Shown here: positions 8,220-16,245 of the stretch, piece by piece
Position numbering within the stretch: position 1 is the first letter of the stretch
How the letters are laid out: each line of letters begins with the position of its first letter
Source: Bacteroides thetaiotaomicron VPI-5482
GTDB lineage: Bacteria > Bacteroidota > Bacteroidia > Bacteroidales > Bacteroidaceae
Assembly (NCBI RefSeq): GCF_000011065.1
Contig: NC_004663.1
Location: 868,001-932,000 of the forward strand
Direction: 5' to 3'
DNA: 64,000 nt
The notes under the pieces: generated by a model
The model's input: only the letters and a program-made list of their open reading frames with translations
The model's database searches: none
Told to the model about the DNA's origin: nothing
Position numbers and translations under genes: made by a program

Positions 8220-9443
8220 ATGAGAAACAAGACCCTGAGATGGAAAACCATCGCTCTTTGTTCCATCATGTTTTGCCTGCCGAAGACTCCTTTGGCAGGG
8301 CAGGAGTCTTTTGGTTTTATCCATCGTTTGGGAATGGAAGCCCGTCCGCAATATGTATTTCCTACCAACCCCTTCCTGCAAGGAGAGAACGAACGCTGGA
8401 AACCGATTCAGACATCGTTTGCCGCCCACTTGAAATACTCGTTCAAGTTTCGCCCCAATACTTGTGCCGACCGTATTTACGGTGGAGCTTATCAGGGTAT
8501 CGGTGTGTCCCTTACCACCTTTGGTGATAAAAAACAGTTGGGCGATCCTTTCTCATTCTATGTGTTTCAAGGAGCACGAATTGCCCGTTTCTCTCCCCGT
8601 GCCTCGCTCAATTATGAGTGGAATTTCGGTTTGTCCGCCGGATGGAAGCCATACGACAATTATTATAATTCCTATAATGGTGCGGTCGGTTCACGGATGA
8701 ATGCTTATATCAATGCCGGAGTTTACATAAACTGGGCGTTTTCCCGTTACTTCGATCTGATTGTCGGAGGCGATTTCACGCACTTCTCCAATGGTAACAC
8801 TAAATTCCCGAATGCGGGAATCAATACTGCCGGAGCCAAGATCGGACTCGTCTACAATTTCAATCGTACGGAAGAAGACCTCTCGAAATCACTCTATCAG
8901 CCTGTCACCACCCGTTTTCCCCGGCATATCAGTTATGATGTCGTGCTGTTCGGGTCATGGCGTCGAAAGGGAGTGTGGGTAGGAGAGAAGCAGATCGCAT
9001 CTCCCAATGCGTATCCCGTTGCCGGATTCAATTTTGCCCCGATGTATAATCTGGGTTATAAATTTCGCGTGGGAGCTTCACTGGACGGTGTCTATGATGG
9101 CAGTGCCAATGTATATAGGGAAGATGTAATTGTGGAATATGGGAGCAGCAGTTCTAAACGTGAGTTCCTGAAACCGGGCATTCAGCATCAACTGGCCTTG
9201 GGACTTTCGGGACGTGCGGAATATGTGATGCCTTATTTTACCATTGGCGTCGGTATGGGAGCCAACGTGCTCAGCCGTGGCGATATGAGAGGCTTTTACC
9301 AGATTCTTGCATTGAAAATAGCCGTTACCCGCAGTTCCTTTCTTCACATCGGATACAATTTGCAGAACTTCCAGACGCCCAACTATCTGATGCTCGGACT
9401 CGGTTTCCGTTTCCACAATAAATATCCTAAGGTACGTCATTAA
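8220..9443 (+). CDS. Outer-membrane acyloxyacyl hydrolase, PagL-like lipid A 3-O-deacylase
   Basis: 407 residues with a Sec signal peptide (TIALCSIMFCLPKTPLAG) and alternating beta-strand pattern throughout. The PagL active-site signature THFSNGNTKFPNAGINTAGAK... is present at about residues 189-208. In the family the His-Ser pair of HxSN is catalytic, and the enzyme removes the 3-O acyl chain of lipid A in the outer membrane. At over 400 residues it is more than twice as long as Pseudomonas PagL (about 170). The C-terminal half adds further strands ending in a Phe-rich strand (LMLGLGFRFHN), so it may be a larger barrel. Substrate and activity are inferred from the motif only. Confidence 0.78.
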   Translation: MRNKTLRWKTIALCSIMFCLPKTPLAGQESFGFIHRLGMEARPQYVFPTNPFLQGENERWKPIQTSFAAHLKYSFKFRPNTCADRIYGGAYQGIGVSLTTFGDKKQLGDPFSFYVFQGARIARFSPRASLNYEWNFGLSAGWKPYDNYYNSYNGAVGSRMNAYINAGVYINWAFSRYFDLIVGGDFTHFSNGNTKFPNAGINTAGAKIGLVYNFNRTEEDLSKSLYQPVTTRFPRHISYDVVLFGSWRRKGVWVGEKQIASPNAYPVAGFNFAPMYNLGYKFRVGASLDGVYDGSANVYREDVIVEYGSSSSKREFLKPGIQHQLALGLSGRAEYVMPYFTIGVGMGANVLSRGDMRGFYQILALKIAVTRSSFLHIGYNLQNFQTPNYLMLGLGFRFHNKYPKVRH

Positions 9444-9493
9444 TAAAAAGAAATATACTAATTTTGCATCACTAACATAAAACACTCAAAATA

Positions 9494-10660
9494 ATGAAGA
9501 AAATATTGTTACTCGGTTCCGGAGAGTTAGGAAAAGAGTTTGTGATCTCTGCACAGCGCAAGGGGCAACACGTCATTGCTTGTGATTCTTATGCCGGAGC
9601 ACCTGCTATGCAAGTTGCCGATGAATTTGAAGTCTTCGACATGCTGGACGGTGAAGCATTGGAACGCGTTGTCGAAAAACATCATCCGGACATCATCGTT
9701 CCGGAGATAGAAGCCATCCGCACAGAGCGTCTCTATGACTTTGAAAAAGAAGGAATCCAGGTAGTGCCCAGTGCCCGTGCCGTCAACTTCACGATGAACC
9801 GTAAGGCGATCCGTGACCTTGCCGCCAAAGAACTCGGCTTGAAAACAGCCAACTATTTTTATGCCAAGACCCTGGACGAACTGAAGGAAGCAGCCGCCAA
9901 AATCGGTTTCCCTTGTGTCGTCAAACCGTTGATGTCTTCTTCCGGCAAAGGACAGTCTCTCGTCAAGAGTGCCGACGAGCTTGAACATGCCTGGGAATAC
10001 GGATGCAGTGGCAGCCGTGGCGATATCCGCGAACTGATCATCGAAGAATTCATCAAATTCGACAGTGAAATCACCCTGCTCACCGTTACACAGAAAAACG
10101 GACCTACGCTGTTCTGTCCTCCTATCGGACACGTACAGAAAGGCGGTGACTACCGTGAGAGTTTCCAGCCTGCACACATCGACCCTGCACACTTGAAAGA
10201 AGCCGAAGAAATGGCGGAAAAAGTAACCCGTGCCTTGACTGGTGCCGGACTTTGGGGAGTGGAATTCTTCCTGAGCCATGAAAACGGAGTCTACTTCTCC
10301 GAGCTTTCTCCCCGTCCGCACGATACGGGCATGGTGACATTGGCAGGAACACAGAATCTGAATGAGTTTGAACTTCACCTGCGGGCCGTACTCGGTCTGC
10401 CCATCCCCGGCATCAAGCAGGAGCGGATCGGTGCAAGTGCCGTTATCCTTTCTCCGATAGCGAGTCAGGAACGTCCTCAGTATCGTGGCATGGAAGAAGT
10501 GACGAAAGAAGAAGACACTTATCTGCGCATCTTCGGCAAGCCGTTTACCCGCGTCAACCGTCGCATGGGAGTCGTACTTTGCTATGCACCGCTGAACTCC
10601 GATCTGGATGCGTTGCGTGATAAAGCGAAACGAATCGCCGAGAAAGTAGAGGTGTACTAA
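9494..10660 (+). CDS. purT: Formate-dependent phosphoribosylglycinamide formyltransferase
   Basis: 388 residues, as expected for PurT. It is an ATP-grasp enzyme that converts GAR, formate and ATP to formyl-GAR, the third step of purine synthesis, without folate. The N-terminal Rossmann-like domain begins KILLLGSGELGKEF. The ATP-grasp region has FPCVVKPLMSSSGKGQS, and the family signature VEFFLSHENGVYFSELSPRPHDTGMVT carries the Mg ligands. The end (TRVNRRMGVVL, then a short C-terminal domain) is complete. Use of free formate connects it with fhs in the same window. A hairpin follows the stop. Confidence 0.96.
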   Translation: MKKILLLGSGELGKEFVISAQRKGQHVIACDSYAGAPAMQVADEFEVFDMLDGEALERVVEKHHPDIIVPEIEAIRTERLYDFEKEGIQVVPSARAVNFTMNRKAIRDLAAKELGLKTANYFYAKTLDELKEAAAKIGFPCVVKPLMSSSGKGQSLVKSADELEHAWEYGCSGSRGDIRELIIEEFIKFDSEITLLTVTQKNGPTLFCPPIGHVQKGGDYRESFQPAHIDPAHLKEAEEMAEKVTRALTGAGLWGVEFFLSHENGVYFSELSPRPHDTGMVTLAGTQNLNEFELHLRAVLGLPIPGIKQERIGASAVILSPIASQERPQYRGMEEVTKEEDTYLRIFGKPFTRVNRRMGVVLCYAPLNSDLDALRDKAKRIAEKVEVY

Positions 10661-10670
10661 ATAAAAAAGA

Positions 10671-10726
10671 ATGAGAGTGAGTCAAAAGCAAAAGGATAGT
10701 GAATATTGCTTTTGATTCTCTCTCAT
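10671..10726 (+). terminator. Hairpin after purT
   Basis: An imperfect 21-bp inverted repeat has left arm 10671-10691 and right arm 10706-10726, with the inner TCAAAAGCAA/TTGCTTTTGA part perfect and a 14-base loop. Downstream T enrichment is weak (CATCTCCTC), so it may be an RNA 3'-end stabiliser rather than a classical terminator. Confidence 0.5.
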
Positions 10727-10749
10727 CATCTCCTCTTATATAACTCATA

Positions 10750-11697
10750 ATGAAAAACATGAAAAAGACTAAACTATTGGCAGCTACTGCTATGCTATTA
10801 CTGACTTCCTGTTCACCTAAAGTGGTCACTCATATTGTAAGAACCTATCCGAATCCCGTTCCGGCAGATTCGGTTTATGTCATCGAACCGGGAGATACAG
10901 TTCCAAACACAGCCGAAACGCTCGGAAGTGTTTCTGTTGTAGACCGGGGTACATCCAGAAATTGTCGTTATGATCAAGTGCTGCGCCTGGCACAAGAAGC
11001 CACCGGGAAGAACGGTGGAAACGGACTCGCCATTACCGAACATGTGAAACCTTCTTTCTGGGGAAGTTCCTGCCATCAAATCAACGCTTTAATGCTTCGC
11101 CTGACGGACACAAAGGTGAATGCGACTGAAGGAAACCCTGTACAAGACATGATTGACCTTGGCCGGGTGGCTGTGAAAGAAGAAAAGGAAGAGCGGAGAG
11201 CACCTGCCAACACGTTCGAAGCGAGCTTCGGGTATGGTTGGGTGACCAGCAAAATGTATGATATCAACGGTGCGACTTTAGACTCCAAAGGAGGAATCGA
11301 TTGGAAGCTCGCTTACGAATATACGTGGAGCAATGGTATGGGAATCGGATTGCAATATTCCGGTTTCAGAAAGTCTTTCTCCGATGGAGGAGACATGACC
11401 TTCTCTTATATAGCTCCCGAGTGGGTAGGTCGCTCGAAGTTCGACAGATGGATTTTAAAGTCGGGACTCGGGATGGGCGTTTTCCTTTATCATGATCCCC
11501 TCTACAGTGCTACCGGATTTGGTTTTCATGCCACGGTGGGAGTGGAATATATGCTTTCCGCCAATTGGGGACTCGGCTTGACTCTGAACGGAATTAGCGG
11601 TAGCCTGCCCAAACAAGACTGGATGCTGCTGAAAGAAGACGAGCGTTGTGGAATCACCCGCTTTAACCTGTTGGGTGGGTTGCGCTATTACTTCTGA
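10750..11697 (+). CDS. Lipoprotein with small N-terminal domain and C-terminal beta-barrel
   Basis: 315 residues. The start is followed by a lipoprotein signal, KLLAATAMLLLTSC, with Cys at about residue 22. Residues about 55-120 (LGSVSVVDRGTS.C.YDQVL, GGNGLAITEHV) look like the small RcsF/DUF4156-type domains in which a Cys pair and GGNA/G loop occur. The second half (from NTFEASFGYGWV) is a run of amphipathic strands ending in LLGGLRYYF, a C-terminal aromatic typical of outer-membrane barrels. A lipid anchor joined to a predicted barrel is unusual, but is seen in Bacteroides. Function unknown. Two starts (M1 and M4) are possible. Confidence 0.65.
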   Translation: MKNMKKTKLLAATAMLLLTSCSPKVVTHIVRTYPNPVPADSVYVIEPGDTVPNTAETLGSVSVVDRGTSRNCRYDQVLRLAQEATGKNGGNGLAITEHVKPSFWGSSCHQINALMLRLTDTKVNATEGNPVQDMIDLGRVAVKEEKEERRAPANTFEASFGYGWVTSKMYDINGATLDSKGGIDWKLAYEYTWSNGMGIGLQYSGFRKSFSDGGDMTFSYIAPEWVGRSKFDRWILKSGLGMGVFLYHDPLYSATGFGFHATVGVEYMLSANWGLGLTLNGISGSLPKQDWMLLKEDERCGITRFNLLGGLRYYF

Positions 11698-11757
11698 TGA
11701 TAACTCCTTCTTTCTAGGAAGAATATCAATGTTTATACTGTACTTAGATTTATAAAT

Positions 11758-11799
11758 AAAGAGAGAGGGCAGAAGTCTGAAACTGCATCCTCTCTCTCG
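11758..11799. terminator. Bidirectional terminator-like hairpin
   Basis: GAGAGAGG (11761-11768) pairs with CCTCTCTC (11789-11796), and CAG/CTG extends the stem inward. An A-rich flank lies on the left and GCGTTTAT on the right. It lies between convergent genes (barrel lipoprotein on +, smalltalk peptide on -). Confidence 0.6.
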
Positions 11800-11827
11800 C
11801 GTTTATAACATTGTTATTTCTTTGATC

Positions 11828-11929
11828 TTACAGACTCATCGCATTACCGCCTACAATACCCAGCACTGCCGAAGCCACCGCGATGACTACTTTCAAAATG
11901 GTATCCCAAAGGGATCTCTTGACTGCCAT
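11828..11929 (-). CDS. Smalltalk-type 33-residue membrane peptide
   Basis: A 33-codon gene encodes a peptide beginning MAVKRSLWDTIL and ending NAMSL. A basic, Trp-containing head is followed by one hydrophobic helix rich in Val, Ala and Gly (KVVIAVASAVLGIVGG). This matches the pattern of small proteins annotated as smalltalk protein in Bacteroides, which usually sit next to an amidase and an HU-like protein, as here. A near-perfect Shine-Dalgarno AGGAGGTG lies about 9 bases before the ATG, unusual for Bacteroides and strong support for translation. It probably inserts in the inner membrane. Function unknown; the amidase stop is 54 bases upstream. Confidence 0.8.
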   Translation of the reverse strand: MAVKRSLWDTILKVVIAVASAVLGIVGGNAMSL

Positions 11930-11983
11930 AACTTTACACACCTCCTTTCCGACTCTTTACATGATTGATTACTAAGTGAATCA

Positions 11984-12448
11984 TTACCGAATGAATGATT
12001 GCAAGGCATAACTTTCCTCCTTTACCTCAAAGCACGGGCACGCCTTGATCCACTCCTCCGGCTCAATCTCTCCATTACCGTTGCGATCCGGCGACAAGTC
12101 GCGATGACCGCACACCCGGCAACCGGGGAATCTCTCTTGCAACTGATGCACCAGCAGCCGGAGCGCTGCCCGCTGTTCCGGTGTCCGTGTGTCCGCCGGG
12201 CGTCCCCGGCAGTCCAGGCCGCCTTCGTAGCAAATTCCGATACTCTCCGCATTAAAACCTTTCGCATGTGCCCCGATCCGTTCCACCGGACGGGTAAGAT
12301 GCGTTGTTCCATCTTTGCGGATATAGTAATGATAACCTGTCCCGTTAAATCCCCGCCGGCGGTGCATCGTATCCAGATCAAAAGCCGTCAACTCCTTGTC
12401 TGCCCGCGTTGCAGAACAGTGAATCACAATTAAATGAATCTTCCTCAT
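11984..12448 (-). CDS. N-acetylmuramoyl-L-alanine amidase (Amidase_2)
   Basis: I chose the ATG at 12448, giving 154 residues beginning MRKIHLIVIHCSATR. An upstream in-frame ATG at 12484 would add 12 residues with no family similarity. Zinc-ligand motifs of the T7-lysozyme-like fold are visible: the His of VIHCSATR, the His/Tyr region GYHYYIRKDG, and GHRDLSPDRNGNG followed by ACPCF, where the terminal Cys replaces the usual third ligand position. It would cut the amide between muramic acid and L-Ala of peptidoglycan. There is no signal peptide, so like phage endolysins it would need help to reach the wall. The adjacent small membrane peptide is an obvious candidate, by inference only. Confidence 0.9.
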   Translation of the reverse strand: MRKIHLIVIHCSATRADKELTAFDLDTMHRRRGFNGTGYHYYIRKDGTTHLTRPVERIGAHAKGFNAESIGICYEGGLDCRGRPADTRTPEQRAALRLLVHQLQERFPGCRVCGHRDLSPDRNGNGEIEPEEWIKACPCFEVKEESYALQSFIR

Positions 12449-12512
12449 AAAGCCACTAATTCTAACTATCAATCCCTCGTACATTGATTACCAACTCTCA
12501 ACTCTCCACTTC

Positions 12513-13022
12513 TTACACTGTCGGGTCCGGAGCTTCCTCGTCGCCTCCGCCGCCTTCGTTTCCACCGCCACCGGGGGTGTTGTCCTCTCCTGATCCGTCG
12601 CCTTTCTTCTTTTTCGGGGCTTCGAGGTCGAGAAACTCGATCTTGTCACCGGCACGGGTAGACGTTAGGTTGGGGCGGACGCTGCTGGAAGGGCGGAAGT
12701 TGATCTGTATAGATTTGATATTCTTCACCGTACACTCTTCTTTCGTGGTTGCTCCCAGCGTATGGGCGGATAGGCTGAATACACCGAAGTCTCTGATATT
12801 GACCGATTTTCCGTCGAAGAGCGCCGCTCGCATTGCCTCCACATAGTTGGTCAGTACGCTTTGGATGTCGCCCAGGGAGAGGGAACTCTTGTCTTTCATG
12901 ATGTAGGCGATGCCGTCAAGGTCTACACTTTGGCCCATCGTCACCAGTTGGGGGTGGTACTTCAGCACCCCGTCAATTTTTCGCGGGTCTTTACGACCCA
13001 TTCTTTTAAATGGTATTGCCAT
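12513..13022 (-). CDS. HU-like DNA-binding protein with Gly-rich acidic tail
   Basis: 169 residues. Residues about 1-125 match the Bacteroides HU-related family, including LSLGDIQSVLTNYVEAMRAALFDGKSVNIRDFGVFSLS. This corresponds to HU helices followed by the beta-arm saddle. The tail is low complexity: a KKKK cluster, then alternating Gly and Glu/Asp runs (TPGGGGNEGGGGDEEAP). The tail DNA is repetitive. The gene is first of a minus-strand unit HU, amidase, smalltalk, spaced 64 and 54 bases. A -7 box TACCTTTG is at 13130-13137 and 10-bp iterons are further upstream. It probably binds DNA non-specifically or binds the iterons to regulate the module. Confidence 0.88.
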   Translation of the reverse strand: MAIPFKRMGRKDPRKIDGVLKYHPQLVTMGQSVDLDGIAYIMKDKSSLSLGDIQSVLTNYVEAMRAALFDGKSVNIRDFGVFSLSAHTLGATTKEECTVKNIKSIQINFRPSSSVRPNLTSTRAGDKIEFLDLEAPKKKKGDGSGEDNTPGGGGNEGGGGDEEAPDPTV

Positions 13023-13161
13023 GATGATAAATTAAAGATTTAGAAAAATATAAATTAATAATTACTGATTGCTGTCACTCGATCAGTGTCGGGAGAGAGA
13101 ATGAGCTCTGTTTCTTTCTTTCGATGTGTCAAAGGTAGCCTATTATTAAGCCATGAGAATA

Positions 13162-13191
13162 CGTACTTTATCGTACTTCGTCGTACTTTCT
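13162..13191. repeat. Three 10-bp direct iterons (CGTACTTNNT)
   Basis: Three adjacent 10-base units read CGTACTTTAT, CGTACTTCGT and CGTACTTTCT. A reverse-oriented partial copy, AAGTACGAAAG, lies at 13272-13282. The exact 10-bp period places each unit on the same DNA face. The cluster sits between the divergent HU-like and DUF4248 genes, so it is a good candidate operator or origin-type iteron set. Confidence 0.6.
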
Positions 13192-13300
13192 TTCAGAATG
13201 TATTTACTTTCTTTCTGATTGATTTTATTTTACTTGTTTGCTTGTGTGCGCAAATATGTTTTAGTATATTTGAAGTACGAAAGAACTTAAAAACAACGAT

Positions 13301-13546
13301 ATGAAAACAGAAAAAGAAGAAGCGGAAGAAGAACCGTTTGTCATCCGTCCGTATTTGAAGTCGGAGCTGGCTCACAAGTACAATCCACATTTGCCATTGA
13401 TTTATGCCATGCAGAAACTACGGGGATGGATCAGAAATAATAAAGAACTTTATGACGCTATGTATAGCGGTGGAGAAGGAAAAAACGATCATGCTTATAG
13501 CAGCAGACAGGTGAGGCTGATCGTGAAGTTTCTCGATGAGCCGTGA
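13301..13546 (+). CDS. DUF4248 family protein
   Basis: 81 residues, small and charged, with an acidic head (KTEKEEAEEEP) followed by FVIRPYLKSELAHKYNP, LRGWIRNNKELYDAM and a C-terminal SSRQVRLIVKFLDEP. This is the DUF4248 pattern: short proteins found beside HU-like and DUF3987 genes in Bacteroides. The spacing of predicted helices, ending in a helix that recalls a recognition helix, suggests DNA binding, but this is inference. It is divergent from the HU-like gene across the iterons. A possible -7 box TATATTTG lies at 13265-13272. Confidence 0.8.
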   Translation: MKTEKEEAEEEPFVIRPYLKSELAHKYNPHLPLIYAMQKLRGWIRNNKELYDAMYSGGEGKNDHAYSSRQVRLIVKFLDEP

Positions 13547-13617
13547 ATCTGTTTTTCGATGAGTCGTGAATCTGTTTCTTGATAAGTCGTCCGTCTGTAA
13601 GGAAGAAACAAATTAGC

Positions 13618-13685
13618 TATTAGCATATCGAAATTAGCTATTAGCTAATTTGTTTTTGCTAATAGCTAATTTCGATATGCTAATA
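13618..13685. repeat. Long palindromic element, copy 1
   Basis: Perfect 28-bp arms (13618-13645 and 13658-13685) enclose a 12-base loop. The left arm reads TATTAGCATATC, GAA, ATTAGCTATTAGC. It lies between convergent genes (DUF4248 and DUF3987). A second copy at 37166-37233 has the same arm and loop lengths, with three compensated stem changes. It may be a bidirectional terminator or a mobile palindrome. Confidence 0.85.
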
Positions 13686-13770
13686 AGACTTATTGTTTTT
13701 TTCTTGTGACAATGAAGTAAAAGTCACGAATTTCCCCTTTCAAAGTCCAGTAAAGTCCAGAAAGTCCATA

Positions 13771-16146
13771 TTAGATTTTCAGAATATACGAACCGTGACC
13801 TAACTTGCTGATTCTCCCTGCTTTAATGCCTTTATTCAATAAGTAGTAAACGGTGCTTCTTGAGAGGTTCAATTCCTCTCCCAAAGCACATGCTTCTTTG
13901 GCTGAAAAACTCTTTTTGAGTTTCGTCAGAAGTCGCGAGAGATTATCGGGCGATTGTAATGGTTTCGTATCTTCGGCAGAGCTTTTTACCGAAGTACTGA
14001 CCAGTTTACTATGTTCGAAGCAACACAGCACGATGGCGAGCGCTGCTTTGAAATGCGCGTCCGAGCAGTATACTTCGGGTGTTTCCATTCTCATGGTTCC
14101 CTTGTCGATGGCGGAGAAAATGCAGCAGATGCGTGCCGTTATCACTCCATAACGTTTCACCACCCCCAGCAGGTCATCATTACCTAACTGGTCCGTATCT
14201 TTGAGCAGTTGCGTGAATACCCGGTTGAATTCTTTTTTCTGTGTATCTGTCAGCTTTACTTCCGTAGGAGAATCTTTCAGAAACAATGCCATCTGTGCGA
14301 AGCGCATGGACAACTCGTTGAAGAGATCGTCCGCCCGCACCTTTTCCTCCGCGAACACATCCTGCCATGCTGCCGGAAGTCTGAAGGTATTGATCAGAAA
14401 GCGGTTGTACAGCCCTGTCTCCATGGTCGGGATGAATAAAATGAGGCTGGATGGAGTGCCGGTGAGAAAAGCCGACAGGGAGGGATATTCCACTTTCAGC
14501 GGATGTCGTCCGTTGATCTTGTAGGACGAACTGATCAGTTCGTGCTCGAATGCCTTGCAGAGGATATCGTCGAAGTGTCCGTAATCTTGGTTGCGGGCTG
14601 TGCTGACGCTGCTGGCTTCGGTACTGGTGAGCAAGGAAGAACAACTTTGGTTGTTGATGAGGTGAGTGATGAGCTGTGCACGGCTGATGTCGGCAGGGAT
14701 CAGCGGAAATGCCAGCTTCGGCTCCTCCGGTTCGTCCGGCAGGTTGGTGGCAGCAGTATTCTTTTTGCGTATCGCCTGCAAGGAGAGGGTGTAGTCCCTG
14801 AGTGCTTTCTTGTATTCCTTTTCGATCTTCAGACTCTGCTTCTCCCAATACTCACAATAGTGCTTGTGCAGGCGTATGCCATAGCCGATGAGGTTCTTGT
14901 TGGCACCGGAGGAAGCTACGACGATACAGTAGATATTGGGCTGATAATTCCGTCGGTTGTAGCGGATGCTTACACTGGGGAGCATGCTGCTTATCGTGGT
15001 AATACATGACAACAAGAGTCCGTCCCTTTCACGCTCATCTCTTGCGATGGAGACGCACTCCTTGAAGATGGCGGGAATGAGATCGTAAATTTCGTCAGGA
15101 AAGGTCGGAGTCTGCTCTCTGAGCTCTTCTCCGATGATTTCATCCTCCTTTTCTGCCGGATTTTCGTTTTCTGAAAATCCTATAACGGACTTTTGGACTT
15201 TACTGGAATTTGAAGGAGGATTTTCGAAGCTTTCCGTCTCTGCCGCAGTCATTACATTCTGGTAAGCTGATTTTACAGTACGTGCGATTTCGGGCTCACG
15301 GAAGTTGTCTTCTTCCAAGGTGCGAACCAATTCGGTGGTCAGTTCGTTACGGTCGATGCCGCGTTTGCAGGCAGCGCAGCTGAGCCGGAAAACGGTTCCG
15401 TTCCGGTCGCCCGTTGCGGCAGGGTAGAGGGTGAGGTAGGACTGTACGAAGGGAGCGGCGGAAATCCGGTTATCCGGCATCGCAGGCGGATGTCCGTTGG
15501 AGAAAGAGGTGGGAGTGCAGGTGGTACGGGGAGCGGAAGTGACGGGAGCGTAGGTGACGCGCAGAGTGAGTGCACCGTTCGGCAGAAAGTCGTTGACGGC
15601 CTTTGCGTCACCGTTGTAGTATGCGTCCGGGTCGTATGATCCGAAGCAGGGATGGGTGATATCCTTGCATTTCCCGTCGTTCTCTACGCCGAGAACGGTG
15701 GAAACGAGCTTTGCCGTCGCTTCATAAATGGCAGGATAATCGTTTACTCCATCGATATCTATACGAATGAACAACTTAACACCACGTCCGGAGATGCTGA
15801 TAAACGCTCCCAGTACGTATTCGAGCAGGCAGGCACGTACGAAAATATCCTTTGTCTGTTCGTCCGTATGGTCGATGTCGATGCAGAGTGCGAGTGACAG
15901 GGAGGTAAGGTTGTTTTTTGCGTGTCCATTCTTGCATATGCCTGCGGGGATGACACATGCCATGCTGTCTTTGATGGTTTGCGCGTCGTGTTTGCGGTCT
16001 TTTGCCAGACAGCTGCGGTGGCCTTCCGTAGGCACTTTCCAATGTCCGTTGCGTACCATTGCGAAAAAATCTTCAAAAGTTATAGTCGTGGGAGTTTTAC
16101 TCCAAGTGTTGATAAATAGTGACACTTGGTACATGTGCTTTCTCAT
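13771..16146 (-). CDS. BT4734-like primase/DUF3987 protein
   Basis: The start was set at the ATG at 16146 (791 residues), because the 16 upstream residues look unlike coding sequence. The N-terminal region (about 80-180) contains LALCIDIDHTDEQ and SISGRGVKLFIRIDID, recalling the DxD and SGRG elements of archaeo-eukaryotic-type primases. Residues about 250-310 (CKRGIDRNELTTEL, REPEIARTVKSAYQNV) resemble a PriCT domain. The DUF3987 region follows, with a degenerate nucleotide loop VASSGANKNLIGYG. The last 55 residues form a winged-HTH-like segment (EELNLSRSTVYYLLNKG). Related proteins are annotated VirE or DUF3987 and often sit by HU-like genes. Role inferred: replication or mobile-element primase/helicase remnant. 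It appears intact here. Confidence 0.82.
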   Translation of the reverse strand: MRKHMYQVSLFINTWSKTPTTITFEDFFAMVRNGHWKVPTEGHRSCLAKDRKHDAQTIKDSMACVIPAGICKNGHAKNNLTSLSLALCIDIDHTDEQTKDIFVRACLLEYVLGAFISISGRGVKLFIRIDIDGVNDYPAIYEATAKLVSTVLGVENDGKCKDITHPCFGSYDPDAYYNGDAKAVNDFLPNGALTLRVTYAPVTSAPRTTCTPTSFSNGHPPAMPDNRISAAPFVQSYLTLYPAATGDRNGTVFRLSCAACKRGIDRNELTTELVRTLEEDNFREPEIARTVKSAYQNVMTAAETESFENPPSNSSKVQKSVIGFSENENPAEKEDEIIGEELREQTPTFPDEIYDLIPAIFKECVSIARDERERDGLLLSCITTISSMLPSVSIRYNRRNYQPNIYCIVVASSGANKNLIGYGIRLHKHYCEYWEKQSLKIEKEYKKALRDYTLSLQAIRKKNTAATNLPDEPEEPKLAFPLIPADISRAQLITHLINNQSCSSLLTSTEASSVSTARNQDYGHFDDILCKAFEHELISSSYKINGRHPLKVEYPSLSAFLTGTPSSLILFIPTMETGLYNRFLINTFRLPAAWQDVFAEEKVRADDLFNELSMRFAQMALFLKDSPTEVKLTDTQKKEFNRVFTQLLKDTDQLGNDDLLGVVKRYGVITARICCIFSAIDKGTMRMETPEVYCSDAHFKAALAIVLCCFEHSKLVSTSVKSSAEDTKPLQSPDNLSRLLTKLKKSFSAKEACALGEELNLSRSTVYYLLNKGIKAGRISKLGHGSYILKI

Positions 16147-16245
16147 TTGAAATATAATATATAAGTTGCCGGAAGCGGGTGGTGTAGTTATCACGGGCTT
16201 CCGGCTGCGAAGGTAGGAACTTCTCTTTTTTTACCAAATCGATTA

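Noticed and set aside
13086..13304. Plus-strand 72-codon frame upstream of DUF4248
   Set aside because: It overlaps the iterons and probable promoters of two divergent genes and has no recognisable features; its end overlaps the DUF4248 start in another frame.
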